NCBI GenBank assembly: GCA_963768025.1
Contig: CAVYGM010000026.1
Location: 496,001 to 560,000, forward strand
Length of the DNA stretch: 64,000 bases
Origin: CAVYGM01 sp963768025
GTDB lineage: Bacteria > Bacteroidota > Bacteroidia > Cytophagales > Spirosomataceae
Direction of reading: 5' to 3'
The position numbers and the translations under genes are program-made. Of this stretch, positions 1-8,917 are shown in pieces. The stretch's first letter is position 1; each line of letters begins with the position of its first letter. The notes under the pieces were generated by a model, which saw only the letters and a program-made list of their open reading frames with translations, made no database searches and was not told the origin of the DNA.

Positions 1-577
1 CCTGTTCTACGCAACCCTGTTTGCCGCAATAACAGGGATACCCGTCCTCCTCCAGTACGTTGTGGCCCCACTCTCCCCCTATCCCTTGCAAGCCATTCAA
101 TACAAAAGCTTGACCATCGTTGCCGCGAAGTACGACGCCTCCACCCACTCCGGTCCCCATGATTACGCCAAATACGACGCGGTAGTCCTTAACCACGTCC
201 TGCACGATACCCATTTGCGCCTCAGCCAGGGCGAAGCAATTGGCGTCATTGGCTACCGTAACCGGAACAGAAAGTATTTTCTCCAAATCAGTTTGAAGGG
301 GCATGCCATTCAAGCAAAGGGTATTGCTGTTCTTGATTGTTTTGGTTCGGGGTTCCAGGGTACCGGGTGTGCCTATCCCCAGGCTGTCGGGGGAGAGGCC
401 GGTTTCTTTTTGCATGTACTCCACCAGGGTCCCAATTCTGGACAAGATATGCTCATAGCCGCCTTCCGCTTCCGTATTGATTCTGTGCCTACACAGAACT
501 GAATCTGCTGATGCCTGGGACAAAATCACCCCTTCTATCTTGGTACCACCCAGGTCAATACCCCAATACGTTTTCAT
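1..577 (-). CDS. ROK family sugar kinase (glucokinase-like), 3' part outside window
   Basis: The reading frame opens at an ATG at 577 and runs off the left edge, giving 192 residues of a protein that is normally about 300. The N-terminus MKTYWGIDLGGTKIEGVIL is the phosphate-binding loop of ROK/actin-fold kinases. GIGTPGTLEP and VTVANDANCFALAEA, which carries the catalytic-region Asp, follow. MGTGVGGGVVL is next, and the segment ends with CYCGKQGCVEQ, the zinc-binding Cys cluster typical of ROK proteins. There is no N-terminal helix-turn-helix, so it is a kinase rather than a ROK repressor. The likely reaction is ATP-dependent phosphorylation of glucose or an N-acetylhexosamine in the cytoplasm; the sugar cannot be decided from the sequence. 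Confidence 0.9.
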   Translation of the reverse strand, partial: MKTYWGIDLGGTKIEGVILSQASADSVLCRHRINTEAEGGYEHILSRIGTLVEYMQKETGLSPDSLGIGTPGTLEPRTKTIKNSNTLCLNGMPLQTDLEKILSVPVTVANDANCFALAEAQMGIVQDVVKDYRVVFGVIMGTGVGGGVVLRGNDGQAFVLNGLQGIGGEWGHNVLEEDGYPCYCGKQGCVEQ

Positions 578-1231
578 GTATTTACTTTTAATCTTATGTG
601 AAAGAAAAGGAAAAGCGAATCCATCCCAGGAGTATCATTCTTTGCCGATCAAATATAAACCATTTGGCAAACTAAAAACGCCGTCACGGATCGAAAATAA
701 ATAATTTCTGGATACGAACATTTTATACTTCTACGAAATGTACTAATAGGGGTTTGACTTGAAATTTAGTTACATAGAATAATTCTATATCTCATCAAAT
801 CTTAAATTTGGATCGTGATTATACAGGTAATTTGGGACGTCTTCCTCCTGGAAATTCCTGAAAGATGTCTATCAATTATTTTTTGAGCAATACTATTTGG
901 TAAAATTGCAAAATTTAGGAAAAAGTTACTTTTCCCTATTGAACCCAGAATTACTGATCAATACATGAGAAAGTACCCGCCTTGTACCTACTATTAAATT
1001 TAAATCGTTACCGCTTGATTTAGAGTGATAAAGTAGGGTTGCTATGTATTTTGCAAAAAATGGGAAAAGCGGTAAAATATAAAAAAAGTGCATCATGATA
1101 AGAAATCAGGTACTTTTTTCGCCAAATTTTCCGATTCGATTTCTATTGTAGGGTTTGGACACCCCCAATTTTTTCCATAAATTTGATAGGAAAGAGTACT
1201 CCCCAAACATATACTTTTATCGGAAGGCACC
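578..1231. other. AT-rich intergenic region, no gene seen
   Basis: These 654 bp between the divergent ROK kinase and TetR genes contain no convincing reading frame. They are noticeably more AT-rich than the flanking genes. A perfect 15-bp palindrome (ATAGAAT-A-ATTCTAT) lies at 774-788, and a candidate promoter sits close to the TetR gene. Nothing else with clear structure was seen. Confidence 0.6.
1154..1185 (+). promoter_or_regulatory. candidate Bacteroidota promoter for the TetR gene
   Basis: TTTG at 1154-1157 is followed after 20 bp by TAAATTTG at 1178-1185. This fits the Bacteroidota -33/-7 pattern (TTG, then TAnnTTTG). An 8-bp palindrome GAGTACTC at 1194-1201 lies just downstream, where a TetR protein could autoregulate; that part is inference. 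Confidence 0.4.
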
Positions 1232-1825
1232 ATGGGAATCGTTGAACGTCGGGAAAGGCTGAAAAAGCAGGTTCGGAAGGATATTATCAAAACAGCTCGG
1301 GAAATAGCGAAGGAGGACGGCTGGCAGGCCGTTTCCATCCGTAAAATTGCCGATATCATCGAATACAGCCCACCTATCCTGTACGAATACTTCGAAAGTA
1401 AAGATAAGTTACTTGAAACCATCCGAGTTGAAGGGTTCAATACCCTACGGGAAGAATTTGATAGGATCAAAAATCTGTACAGGAATCCTGAGAAACAACT
1501 GGTGGAGGTAGCGCAAAGCATTTGGAATTTCTCATTGGAACAGCCTGAGGTCTATCAAGTTATGTTCAACCTGGAAGGGGCGTATTGCCAGTCCAAGCAG
1601 GTGTACATGCACGAAATGAATATAACCGGTAACCCCGTGTGGGAGATGATCGCCATCCTCCGGCCCAAGGCGGGTGACAAAGTCACCAAAACCTACTATG
1701 AATGGTGGTGCCTTACCTACGGGTTCATTTCCATTACCATGACCACCCAACCCCGGCACGCGTTTGCCCAGGCGGAGCCCATCTACATGGAAGGCATCCG
1801 CCGATTCATCAAAAGCATCATGTAA
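1232..1825 (+). CDS. TetR/AcrR family transcriptional regulator
   Basis: A 197-residue protein. Residues about 12-60 form a TetR-type helix-turn-helix: IIKTAREIAKEDGWQAVSIR, then KIADIIEYSPPILYEYFESK with the usual Y-x-Y/F-F-x-S-K recognition helix. The C-terminal part is an all-helical ligand domain with no close family recognised. TetR proteins repress nearby or distant promoters until they bind a small ligand. No efflux pump or enzyme is adjacent in the same direction: the downstream gene is convergent and the upstream one is divergent across 650 bp. The target is therefore unknown, perhaps only its own promoter. The ATG at 1232 was chosen because the family motif starts about 12 residues after it. 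Confidence 0.85.
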   Translation: MGIVERRERLKKQVRKDIIKTAREIAKEDGWQAVSIRKIADIIEYSPPILYEYFESKDKLLETIRVEGFNTLREEFDRIKNLYRNPEKQLVEVAQSIWNFSLEQPEVYQVMFNLEGAYCQSKQVYMHEMNITGNPVWEMIAILRPKAGDKVTKTYYEWWCLTYGFISITMTTQPRHAFAQAEPIYMEGIRRFIKSIM

Positions 1826-1867
1826 AAGGATGGTAGGGAATACTACCTTCAACAGCTTTTAAGCACT

Positions 1868-2683
1868 TCAGACAGGTTGCTGCTTTATCTCCACTTTACT
1901 TTGGTGATATACCTGGGAAAAGGGCGGTACGCTTTGGGTGACCCAGGCGTTTCCACCGATCACCGAATCCTGTCCAATCACCGTTTTTCCACCCAGTATG
2001 GTCGCATTGGCGTATATCACCACATTGTCCTCAATGGTGGGATGGCGTTTGACACTCGCTAAGTTCTTAGCCACGTGGGTAGCACCCAAGGTAACTCCCT
2101 GGTAAATCATTACATTATTGCCAATCTTGGTGGTCTCACCAATGACAACCCCCGTACCGTGATCAATAAAAAAGGAATGGCCGATTTCGGCATTGGGGTG
2201 AATATCAATCCCGGTCAGGCTGTGGGCATACTCGGTCATGATTCGTGGAATGAGCGGTATATCACAGGTGGCCATGAGATGGGCAAAGCGGTAGGTGGAG
2301 ATGGCCAAGAAGCCCGGATACACGGCAATCACCTCTTCGATGCCTACCGAGGCAGGGTCATTTTCGGTAATAGCTCGCGCATCTTCCAGCAAGAGCTCAT
2401 AGATTTGAGGAAGTTGGGAAAAGAAATCCTCAGATATTTCGGAACTTGATTTCGGTAATTTGGATGCTAATGGCCTCAATAGGCAGTCTAATTGCCTTTC
2501 CAGACTGCTATACGTATCAGCGAGGTTTTGCGTAGTTTCAAGTTCCTGGCAATCCTGCGAAATTGGGAAAAGGAAATCCATTAGACGATGCAGAAAGCGC
2601 CCGGTTTCGAGCCTGGAAGGCAGACGATACCTAAACGTATGATTCTGTTCGGTAAGCCTTTGAAAAAAATGATCCTGATCCAT
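1868..2683 (-). CDS. cysE: serine O-acetyltransferase
   Basis: A 271-residue cytoplasmic enzyme of the CysE/EpsC type that transfers acetyl from acetyl-CoA to L-serine, the first step of cysteine synthesis. Residues 1-115 are a helical N-terminal domain. YPGFLAISTYRFAH (122-135) precedes the catalytic left-handed beta-helix. AHSLTGIDIHPNAEIG (153-168) and FFIDHGTGVVIGET (171-184, catalytic His175) are the family signatures. Hexapeptide repeats run to about residue 250 and are followed by a short tail. It ends only 42 bp from the convergent TetR gene. No sulfhydrylase gene is next to it in this window. Confidence 0.93.
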   Translation of the reverse strand: MDQDHFFQRLTEQNHTFRYRLPSRLETGRFLHRLMDFLFPISQDCQELETTQNLADTYSSLERQLDCLLRPLASKLPKSSSEISEDFFSQLPQIYELLLEDARAITENDPASVGIEEVIAVYPGFLAISTYRFAHLMATCDIPLIPRIMTEYAHSLTGIDIHPNAEIGHSFFIDHGTGVVIGETTKIGNNVMIYQGVTLGATHVAKNLASVKRHPTIEDNVVIYANATILGGKTVIGQDSVIGGNAWVTQSVPPFSQVYHQSKVEIKQQPV

Positions 2684-2883
2684 TGAACAGTTTTGATGAT
2701 AACGTATGAAAATACCACTTTACCTGCTTGCTAAACAGAAATTTCATTGAAAAGATTGTGAGAATTTTAAAAATCATAAAATTTCATGGAACAATTATTT
2801 TGTTAGTATAGCTGTATTCGCTTCAAAAAGTGTATTTTTATCAACCCTTCGTTGAAAAAATGAGAAACTGAAAAAATAGAAAT

Positions 2884-3768
2884 ATGATCTACCGGTATCT
2901 ACTATATTTTCTTCTAAGCACTCTCCTGCTTTCTTCCTGTTTTACTAAATATAGGACAACGGCTCGGGACGTCCGGAAGCACTATGCCAACCGGACTAAG
3001 CCCACCCTGCAATGCATTAAGAATGACACCTTGTGCATACAGGTAGCCAGTACAGGCTCGGACACCCTGCCTTTGCTCCTGCTGATCCATGGCGCACCCG
3101 GCGCTTGGTGGGGCTACATGAATATGTTAGATGATACTATCCTGCAAAAAAAGTTTCATATTGTATCAGTTGACCGCCTGGGGTACGGAAAGTCATGGTT
3201 GAAACGAAGAAAACCCGTAGGTTCAATTGAAACACAGGCAAAGACTTTACTTAGAGTGCTAGAAATTAATCGTTCCAAGGAACCAGCCATTATTCTGGGC
3301 CGATCGTATGGGGCCCCCATTGCGGCCACCATGGCTTCCTTAAAGCCCAAGGAGTTTAAGCAATTGATCATGGTATCACCCGTCATCGACCCGGAGAAGG
3401 AACGATTCTATTGGTTTTCAAAATACGGCCGAAACCCCATTATCCAGTTGTTTTTACCGAGAGAGTTCAATACCGCTACCAAGGAGAAATATGCCCACTC
3501 CGAAGAACTTCGGAAAATGCTACCGGTTTGGGAAAAACTTCGGGTTCCCGTGGTCGTAATTCAAGGTGGGAACGATTGGATCGGTGATCCAATTAATATT
3601 GAATTTGCCCGGACACGAATTTCGACTGAACACTCCCAATATATTACGTTCCCGAATGCGGGGCATATGCTTACTTTTTCCCATCAGGACATGATCAGGG
3701 AGTTAATCCTGAAAACGAATAAGCACAAGGATAATACGATTACAATCAATTTGGCGGCAGGAAAGTAG
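2884..3768 (+). CDS. alpha/beta hydrolase, predicted lipoprotein
   Basis: A 294-residue protein with a lipoprotein signal: a short hydrophobic segment ending LLLSSC, with the lipidated Cys at 19. The mature part is an alpha/beta hydrolase: LLLIHGAPGAWWGY (oxyanion-hole region, 66-79), VSVDRLGYGKS (94-104), nucleophile elbow ILGRSYGAP with Ser141, an acid in QGGNDW (Asp231) and the catalytic His in FPNAGHM (His261). The complete triad indicates an active esterase, peptidase or epoxide-hydrolase-like enzyme anchored in an envelope membrane. The substrate cannot be inferred. It stands alone and ends at a strong bidirectional terminator. Confidence 0.85.
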   Translation: MIYRYLLYFLLSTLLLSSCFTKYRTTARDVRKHYANRTKPTLQCIKNDTLCIQVASTGSDTLPLLLLIHGAPGAWWGYMNMLDDTILQKKFHIVSVDRLGYGKSWLKRRKPVGSIETQAKTLLRVLEINRSKEPAIILGRSYGAPIAATMASLKPKEFKQLIMVSPVIDPEKERFYWFSKYGRNPIIQLFLPREFNTATKEKYAHSEELRKMLPVWEKLRVPVVVIQGGNDWIGDPINIEFARTRISTEHSQYITFPNAGHMLTFSHQDMIRELILKTNKHKDNTITINLAAGK

Positions 3769-3780
3769 TACCTGAAACGC

Positions 3781-3827
3781 GGATAAAGAAAAAGGGAGCC
3801 ATTCGAAGGCTCCCTTTTTCTTTATCC
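3781..3827. terminator. bidirectional rho-independent terminator
   Basis: A perfect 20-bp inverted repeat (3781-3800 and 3808-3827) encloses a 7-nt loop. A GGGAGCC core is flanked by A- and T-runs on either side, so it can work in both directions. It lies between the convergent hydrolase and malic enzyme genes. Confidence 0.9.
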
Positions 3828-3840
3828 GAGCAGATGACTT

Positions 3841-6111
3841 TTAGTTTTTCATTTGGGCTTCCACCACGGCAATTGCCACCATATTCACGATTTCCCGCAC
3901 CGCGCTGCCTAATTGAAGCACGTGAACCGGCTTTTTCAAGCCAAGCAAAATCGGCCCGATGGTTTCGAGCTGAGCAGCCTCTTTCAATAAGTTATAGGCA
4001 ATGTTACTGGCAGAAAGATTTGGGAAGATAAGGGTATTAGCTTCGCCGTCCACCAGATCACTGAAAGGGTGATTTTTTTTGAGCAGTTCGGTATCAAAAG
4101 CCAGGTGAGCCTGTACCTCCCCATCCACGATCATCATCGGATGTTTCTTTTTCAAAATGGCCACGGCTTCGCTCATCTTATCAGCATCTTTCCCTTTGGC
4201 GCTACCGAAATTTGAGTAGGTGACCATCGCTATTCGGGGCTTGATATTAAAGCGCTCAATTGCCTTGGCCGTCAGTTCGGTGATTTCCACCAACTCGTCC
4301 ACGGTCGGGTCCAGATTGACGGTTGTGTCCGAAAAGAACAAGGGCCCTCTGGGGGTCAGAAGAATGTACATACCCGCTACCCGGTTGACTCCGTCTTCTT
4401 TTCCAATGACATGAAGCGCAGGACGGATAGTGTCGGGATAATTGCGCGTCAGGCCGGAAATAAAGGCATCAGCCTCCCCATTTTCTACCATCATCGCCCC
4501 GTAATAATTGCGGTAGTACATGCTCCGCTTGGCCTCCGAGGGAGTCAATCCTTTGCGCTGGCGTTTCTTATATAGGATTTGCGCGTAGTTTTCAATATTG
4601 TGCTCATTCTCCTTGGCGCGCGGGTCCACGATTGGCACATCCCCAAGATCAAGCTTATTAATTAAGATCAAATCATGGATGGCTTTCAAATCACCCAGCA
4701 AAATGGGCAGCGCGATGCCTTCATCCCGTACCTGTTGGGCGGCTTTTAATACCTGAATGTTTTCGGCGTCCGCAAATACCACGCGCTTAGGATCGCTTTT
4801 GGCCTTGTTGAGAATCACGCGCGAAAGCCTTTCGTAGCGTCCTAATCGGCTGGCTAGTTGCTGTTCGTAAGCATCCCAATCCAGTATGGGGAACCGCGCT
4901 ACTCCCGTGTCCATTGCCGCCTTGGCTACGGCGGGGGCTACGGTAGTCAACAACCTGGGATCGACCGGCTTCGGGATAATGTAGGTTTTGCTAAAAGAAA
5001 GGTTAGGTTCATTGTAGGCCAGGTTTACGATGTCGGGTACCGGCTTTTTGGCTAATTCAGCCAAAGCCTTCACGGCTGCCAGTTTCATGGCTTCGTTGAT
5101 TTCAGTGGCCCTGACATCGAGAGCACCCCTAAAAATATAGGGGAATCCCAGCACGTTGTTGACTTGGTTTGGATAATCCGAGCGGCCTGTTGCCATAATA
5201 ATGTCTTCCCGAGCGGCCACGGCGTCCGGATAAGAGATTTCGGGGTCGGGATTGGCCATGGCGAACACGATGGGATCCTTGGCCATGGAACGGACCATAT
5301 CCTGCGACACCACATTGGCCACCGAAAGCCCTAAGAAGACATCCGCACCCTCCAAGGCCTCATCCATCGATTCGAAAACCTGCTCGGTAGCAAAAATTTG
5401 TTTCATTTCGTCCAGATCGTCCCGACCCGTGTTGAGGTGGCCTTGACGGTCGAACATGGCAATGTTGGTTGGGGTAGCACCGAGCGAGAGGTACAATTTG
5501 GTACAGGAAATAGCCGATGCCCCGGCTCCCGATACCACGATGCGTACCTCCTCAATTTTTTTGTTCACCAGTTCGAGGGCATTAAGCAAAGCAGCCCCAC
5601 TGATGATAGCCGTACCGTGTTGGTCATCGTGCATGACCGGTATATTCAACTCTTTTTTTAGCCGGGTTTCTATTTCAAAGCATTCCGGCGACTTGATGTC
5701 TTCCAGATTCACCCCGCCAAAGGTAGGTTCCAAAATTTTGACGGTACGGACAAATTCGTCGACATCCTTGGTATTCAGCTCAATATCGAAAACGTCAATG
5801 TCGGCATAAATTTTAAAAAGTAGCCCTTTTCCTTCCATCACGGGTTTGGAAGCTTCGGGCCCTATATCACCTAGTCCAAGAACGGCGGTACCATTGCTGA
5901 TAACCGCCACTAGGTTGCCCTTGGCCGTATAGGTATATACTTCTTCAACATTTGCGGCGATTTCTAGACACGGATCGGCTACCCCAGGGGAGTAGGCAAG
6001 GGAGAGGTCCCGTTGCGTATTGGTTTCTTTGGTTGGAACGACCTGGATTTTCCCGGGCCGTCCTTTTGAATGATAGTAGAGAGCGTCTTCTTTCCTGATT
6101 TTTTGGTTCAT
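3841..6111 (-). CDS. maeB: NADP-dependent malic enzyme with C-terminal phosphotransacetylase domain
   Basis: A 756-residue cytoplasmic enzyme that decarboxylates malate to pyruvate with reduction of NAD(P)+. Residues 1 to about 430 are the malic enzyme: LAYSPGVADPCLEIA, VMHDDQHGTAII and the dinucleotide-binding VVSGAGASAIS are all present. Residues about 430-756 form a phosphate acetyltransferase-like domain (KRVVFADAENIQVLKAA, TVNLDPTVDELVEI). In characterised MaeB proteins this domain is regulatory (acetyl-CoA sensing) rather than catalytic. The length matches the family. It is followed at its 3' end by the strong terminator at 3781-3827 and is transcribed on its own. Confidence 0.95.
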   Translation of the reverse strand: MNQKIRKEDALYYHSKGRPGKIQVVPTKETNTQRDLSLAYSPGVADPCLEIAANVEEVYTYTAKGNLVAVISNGTAVLGLGDIGPEASKPVMEGKGLLFKIYADIDVFDIELNTKDVDEFVRTVKILEPTFGGVNLEDIKSPECFEIETRLKKELNIPVMHDDQHGTAIISGAALLNALELVNKKIEEVRIVVSGAGASAISCTKLYLSLGATPTNIAMFDRQGHLNTGRDDLDEMKQIFATEQVFESMDEALEGADVFLGLSVANVVSQDMVRSMAKDPIVFAMANPDPEISYPDAVAAREDIIMATGRSDYPNQVNNVLGFPYIFRGALDVRATEINEAMKLAAVKALAELAKKPVPDIVNLAYNEPNLSFSKTYIIPKPVDPRLLTTVAPAVAKAAMDTGVARFPILDWDAYEQQLASRLGRYERLSRVILNKAKSDPKRVVFADAENIQVLKAAQQVRDEGIALPILLGDLKAIHDLILINKLDLGDVPIVDPRAKENEHNIENYAQILYKKRQRKGLTPSEAKRSMYYRNYYGAMMVENGEADAFISGLTRNYPDTIRPALHVIGKEDGVNRVAGMYILLTPRGPLFFSDTTVNLDPTVDELVEITELTAKAIERFNIKPRIAMVTYSNFGSAKGKDADKMSEAVAILKKKHPMMIVDGEVQAHLAFDTELLKKNHPFSDLVDGEANTLIFPNLSASNIAYNLLKEAAQLETIGPILLGLKKPVHVLQLGSAVREIVNMVAIAVVEAQMKN

Positions 6112-6136
6112 TGGAGTACTTAGTAGTTTTAACCCC

Positions 6137-6152
6137 TAATGTACGAACATTA
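6137..6152. promoter_or_regulatory. inverted repeat upstream of maeB, possible operator
   Basis: TAATGT-ACGA-ACATTA is a perfect 6-bp dyad with a 4-bp spacer, 26 bp upstream of the maeB start. The position suits a repressor or activator site. No regulator is known, and a repeat of this size can occur by chance. Confidence 0.25.
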
Positions 6153-6215
6153 TAACCATGAATGGAAGTAGCAGCAAATAAATGGAAGTAGAAGGTAAAG
6201 GAATTACCCTATATT

Positions 6216-7424
6216 TTAAAGGTTTTTTAGTATTTTCTTAGTATTTGATTCGGTCTGATGGCTATAAGCCGGCTTTGGTTTTAAGCCTTTTCTTTTTTTG
6301 ACAAAACTTGCTCTTTTCTTCAAAAAATAGGCCGAAATCATATAGAGGACAAACATACCTATGTAAATCCAGAGGGAGGCAGTATTAGAGATGTTACCGT
6401 GAAAGGCAAAAAACAGGGAAGTATTGAGAATAGTTACAAACCAAAGCGTAATGGAAGCGCCAAAGTGATTCATGCCATTGTCGAGCAGAATGTGGTGCAT
6501 GTGGTTCCGATCGGCCTTAAACGGAGAGTTTCCATTCAGAATGCGTACCATGAATACCCGCAGGGTATCAAAGATCGGCACGATAAGCACCACCATCACC
6601 ACGATAGGGGCGTTGAAAAAGGCGTTGGGATCATTGCGATAGCTAACGTTGAGCCGGAGGAATTCGATGGTGAAAAAGGAAAGCAAAAATCCCACTATCA
6701 GTGAGCCGGTATCGCCCATGAATATTTTGCTGGTTTTGGAAAAATTGAAACGCAGAAAACCAAGCAGCGCACCGGAGAGAGAAAAAGCCAGACAGGCAAA
6801 GGTATAATGGTCATTCAGCAAAAACCAAACCCCGAACCAAAGGCCCGCAATGAGGCTGATCCCACCCGCAAGGCCATCGATACCATCAATCAGGTTTATG
6901 GCGTTGATCAGGGAAATGAAAATAAAGATGGTCAGCGGGATGCTCCAAATATCGTCAATAAAGTACAGGCCAAATATTCCGTACAGGTAGTCCACCTTGA
7001 AGCTCCCCATGACCACCAATGTCAACGTGGCGATGATCTGCACGATGAGTTTTTTGGCGGAATCAAGGGCAAGGATGTCGTCCTTTAACCCCAGAAAAAA
7101 CAAGATTATCAGTCCCACCATCGAGAGGTTGGTGAGGTTGGAATCTATTATTTCCTCAGAATGTGGCCAAAGGAAAAAGGCAATTAAAGTGGCGGCAAAA
7201 ATGGCTATTCCACCAAAGGTAGGGGTATCAGTATCGTGGGAACTTCGGAAACCGGGCTTTTCGGTAAGGCTTAATAGATTGGAGACATTTATAATAATGG
7301 GAATGGAAATTATGGACAGAAAACAGGCAATCAAAAATGAAAGTATAGACTGGTAAACCTGACGGTCGACCAGGTCACTAAAATAGCTTCCTGTAATTAT
7401 ATCACTAAGTATCGAATTTTCCAT
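6216..7424 (-). CDS. undecaprenyl-phosphate N-acetylhexosamine-1-phosphate transferase (WecA/TagO/MraY family)
   Basis: A 402-residue polytopic inner-membrane protein, about eleven hydrophobic segments. It transfers a sugar-1-phosphate from UDP-sugar to undecaprenyl phosphate, the priming step of lipid-linked glycan synthesis. Family motifs seen: DTPTFGGIAIF (66-76), LGLKDDILALD (111-121, the Asp pair), NAINLIDGIDGLAGG (174-188), KIFMGDTGSLIVGF and the cytoplasmic His-rich RNHMHHILLDNG. The last 30 residues are a Lys-rich cytoplasmic tail. It is the distal gene of the polysaccharide locus and probably makes its lipid-linked first sugar. WecA-like rather than MraY is favoured because of the locus and the absence of other murein genes. 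Confidence 0.9.
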   Translation of the reverse strand: MENSILSDIITGSYFSDLVDRQVYQSILSFLIACFLSIISIPIIINVSNLLSLTEKPGFRSSHDTDTPTFGGIAIFAATLIAFFLWPHSEEIIDSNLTNLSMVGLIILFFLGLKDDILALDSAKKLIVQIIATLTLVVMGSFKVDYLYGIFGLYFIDDIWSIPLTIFIFISLINAINLIDGIDGLAGGISLIAGLWFGVWFLLNDHYTFACLAFSLSGALLGFLRFNFSKTSKIFMGDTGSLIVGFLLSFFTIEFLRLNVSYRNDPNAFFNAPIVVMVVLIVPIFDTLRVFMVRILNGNSPFKADRNHMHHILLDNGMNHFGASITLWFVTILNTSLFFAFHGNISNTASLWIYIGMFVLYMISAYFLKKRASFVKKRKGLKPKPAYSHQTESNTKKILKNL

Positions 7425-7608
7425 GGCTATTTAGTAGTGTGAATTAATAAAAAAAGAGAAGTCTGGAAGACTAGAATGCTTTTTGTATAATGATTCATAG
7501 GTCAAATATTACATTTTTTGATCAAAAACCTAAAAATGCAGGGCAAAAATTTGGTGGTTTTTTATTAAAAGGTTAGAATCGTCTGGTTTATGGTAGTAAT
7601 GAGTTTTT

Positions 7609-8355
7609 TTATGGGAAAAATTGAAGAATTTTTCGAAGTGGTTTCATAAATACGGTAAACGGATACGGTTTCAAATCATTTACATTCCAGGCCAACCGGT
7701 CATTTCTATTGGCAAATAATCTATTTTTCAAGGAAATATTACTCACGCCTCCCACCCTCATTCGTACGGTAACTTGTTGAAGATAAGATAGTTTGGCATG
7801 ATTTTTGTGAATCATGCGTAACATTAATTCATAGTCGGCGGCTGATCCCAAATCCATCCTAAAAACTCCGTACCTATGGTACCAATCCTTTTTAATAAAG
7901 AATGTGGGATGCGGTGGCATCCAACCCCATAAAAACGCTCCTTTTTTATAACGTCCTGCTTTCCAGTTCCGCTTCACCTGCCCCTGATTTTCTGAATCCA
8001 CGTATACCAGATCACCATACACTCCATCCGATTGGTTCTCCAAAAATTGCTGAACAACGTCGGAAATTGTGTGATTCGAATTGTAAACATCATCCGCATT
8101 TAAGATGCCAATAATTTCACCAGTCGCCAGCGCGATGCCCTTGTTCATGGCATCATACATTCCGGAATCAGGCTCCGATAAAAACGTTTGGATTTTGTCG
8201 CCGTACGAGCGGATGATGCTTTTGGTTTGATCGGTGGATTGACCATCAATCACCAGATATTCAATTGATTTATAATCTTGTGCCAGCACCGAATCAATGG
8301 TTTCGGCGATGGTTTTCTCACCATTATAGACTACGGTTATGATGCTAACTTTCAC
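7609..8355 (-). CDS. glycosyltransferase family 2
   Basis: A 248-residue GT-A enzyme. It opens with KVSIITVVYNGEKTIAETID, continues YLVIDGQSTDQTKSI and EPDSGMYDAMNKGI, and carries the metal-binding GILNADDVYN, a pattern seen in O-antigen and colanic-acid GT2 enzymes. Cytoplasmic and membrane-associated, it should add one sugar to the lipid-linked glycan. I chose the GTG at 8355 because the family fold begins immediately after it; it overlaps the end of the upstream acetyltransferase by 11 bp. An ATG at 8433 in the same frame would add 26 residues with no family resemblance and overlap the neighbour by 89 bp. Confidence 0.85.
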   Translation of the reverse strand: MKVSIITVVYNGEKTIAETIDSVLAQDYKSIEYLVIDGQSTDQTKSIIRSYGDKIQTFLSEPDSGMYDAMNKGIALATGEIIGILNADDVYNSNHTISDVVQQFLENQSDGVYGDLVYVDSENQGQVKRNWKAGRYKKGAFLWGWMPPHPTFFIKKDWYHRYGVFRMDLGSAADYELMLRMIHKNHAKLSYLQQVTVRMRVGGVSNISLKNRLFANRNDRLAWNVNDLKPYPFTVFMKPLRKILQFFP

Positions 8356-8917
8356 TGGAAATCTGTCTGGTTCTGATGAATTCGGATGAGTTACCCGCGT
8401 ATATCCCGTAGGCTTGCAAATTTTGGGTGGCAACCGAATGGACCATTAACACGGAATGGGACCCACACCGTACCCCAGGGCACACCATGGCCATGGCACC
8501 AATCCACACCCCATCCTCTAGGTGCACTTCTGCTACCTTCAAATCAAACGTGGGGCTTTTGTAATCGTGATTTCCGGTTAAGAGCATGGCCCCCTGGGAG
8601 AGGCAACAATTGGAGCCGATGGTGACTTCGGTAAGATTATCAATCCACACCTTTTCGCCGATCCAGGTATTGTCACCTACGATAAGAAACCAGGGGTACT
8701 TGATATTTACCTTAGGTTTGATCATGACATTGGCCCCGATTCTGGCTCCGAAGAGGCGCAGAAGAGCTACTTTTACCGAAACGGGTACAGGGAGATAGGT
8801 ATTGATAAAGATACGACCCAGTACAAACCAGCCAAATCGCTTCAAGGTACCTCCCGGTTTGTACCAGCTATTGTCGTATTTAGACAGATCTGTTTGGCGA
8901 TTTGAGGTCTTTTCCAT
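8345..8917 (-). CDS. WcaF-type sugar O-acetyltransferase (hexapeptide repeat)
   Basis: A 190-residue left-handed beta-helix acetyltransferase. YDNSWYKPGGTLKRFGWFVL at the N-terminus, NTYLPVPVSVKVALLRLFGA, and the hexapeptide run NVMIKPKVNIKYPWFLIVGD through IDNLTEVTIGSNCCLSQGAM match the WcaF/colanic-acid acetyltransferase subgroup. LLTGNHDYKSPTFDL contains the catalytic-region His. It should O-acetylate a sugar of the locus product using acetyl-CoA. It overlaps both neighbours (38 bp upstream, 11 bp downstream), which indicates translational coupling in the operon. Confidence 0.88.
   Translation of the reverse strand: MEKTSNRQTDLSKYDNSWYKPGGTLKRFGWFVLGRIFINTYLPVPVSVKVALLRLFGARIGANVMIKPKVNIKYPWFLIVGDNTWIGEKVWIDNLTEVTIGSNCCLSQGAMLLTGNHDYKSPTFDLKVAEVHLEDGVWIGAMAMVCPGVRCGSHSVLMVHSVATQNLQAYGIYAGNSSEFIRTRQISSES

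Noticed and set aside
62..502. Long plus-strand open frame at the left edge
   Set aside because: It is the antisense shadow of the ROK kinase, whose minus-strand frame carries all the family motifs.
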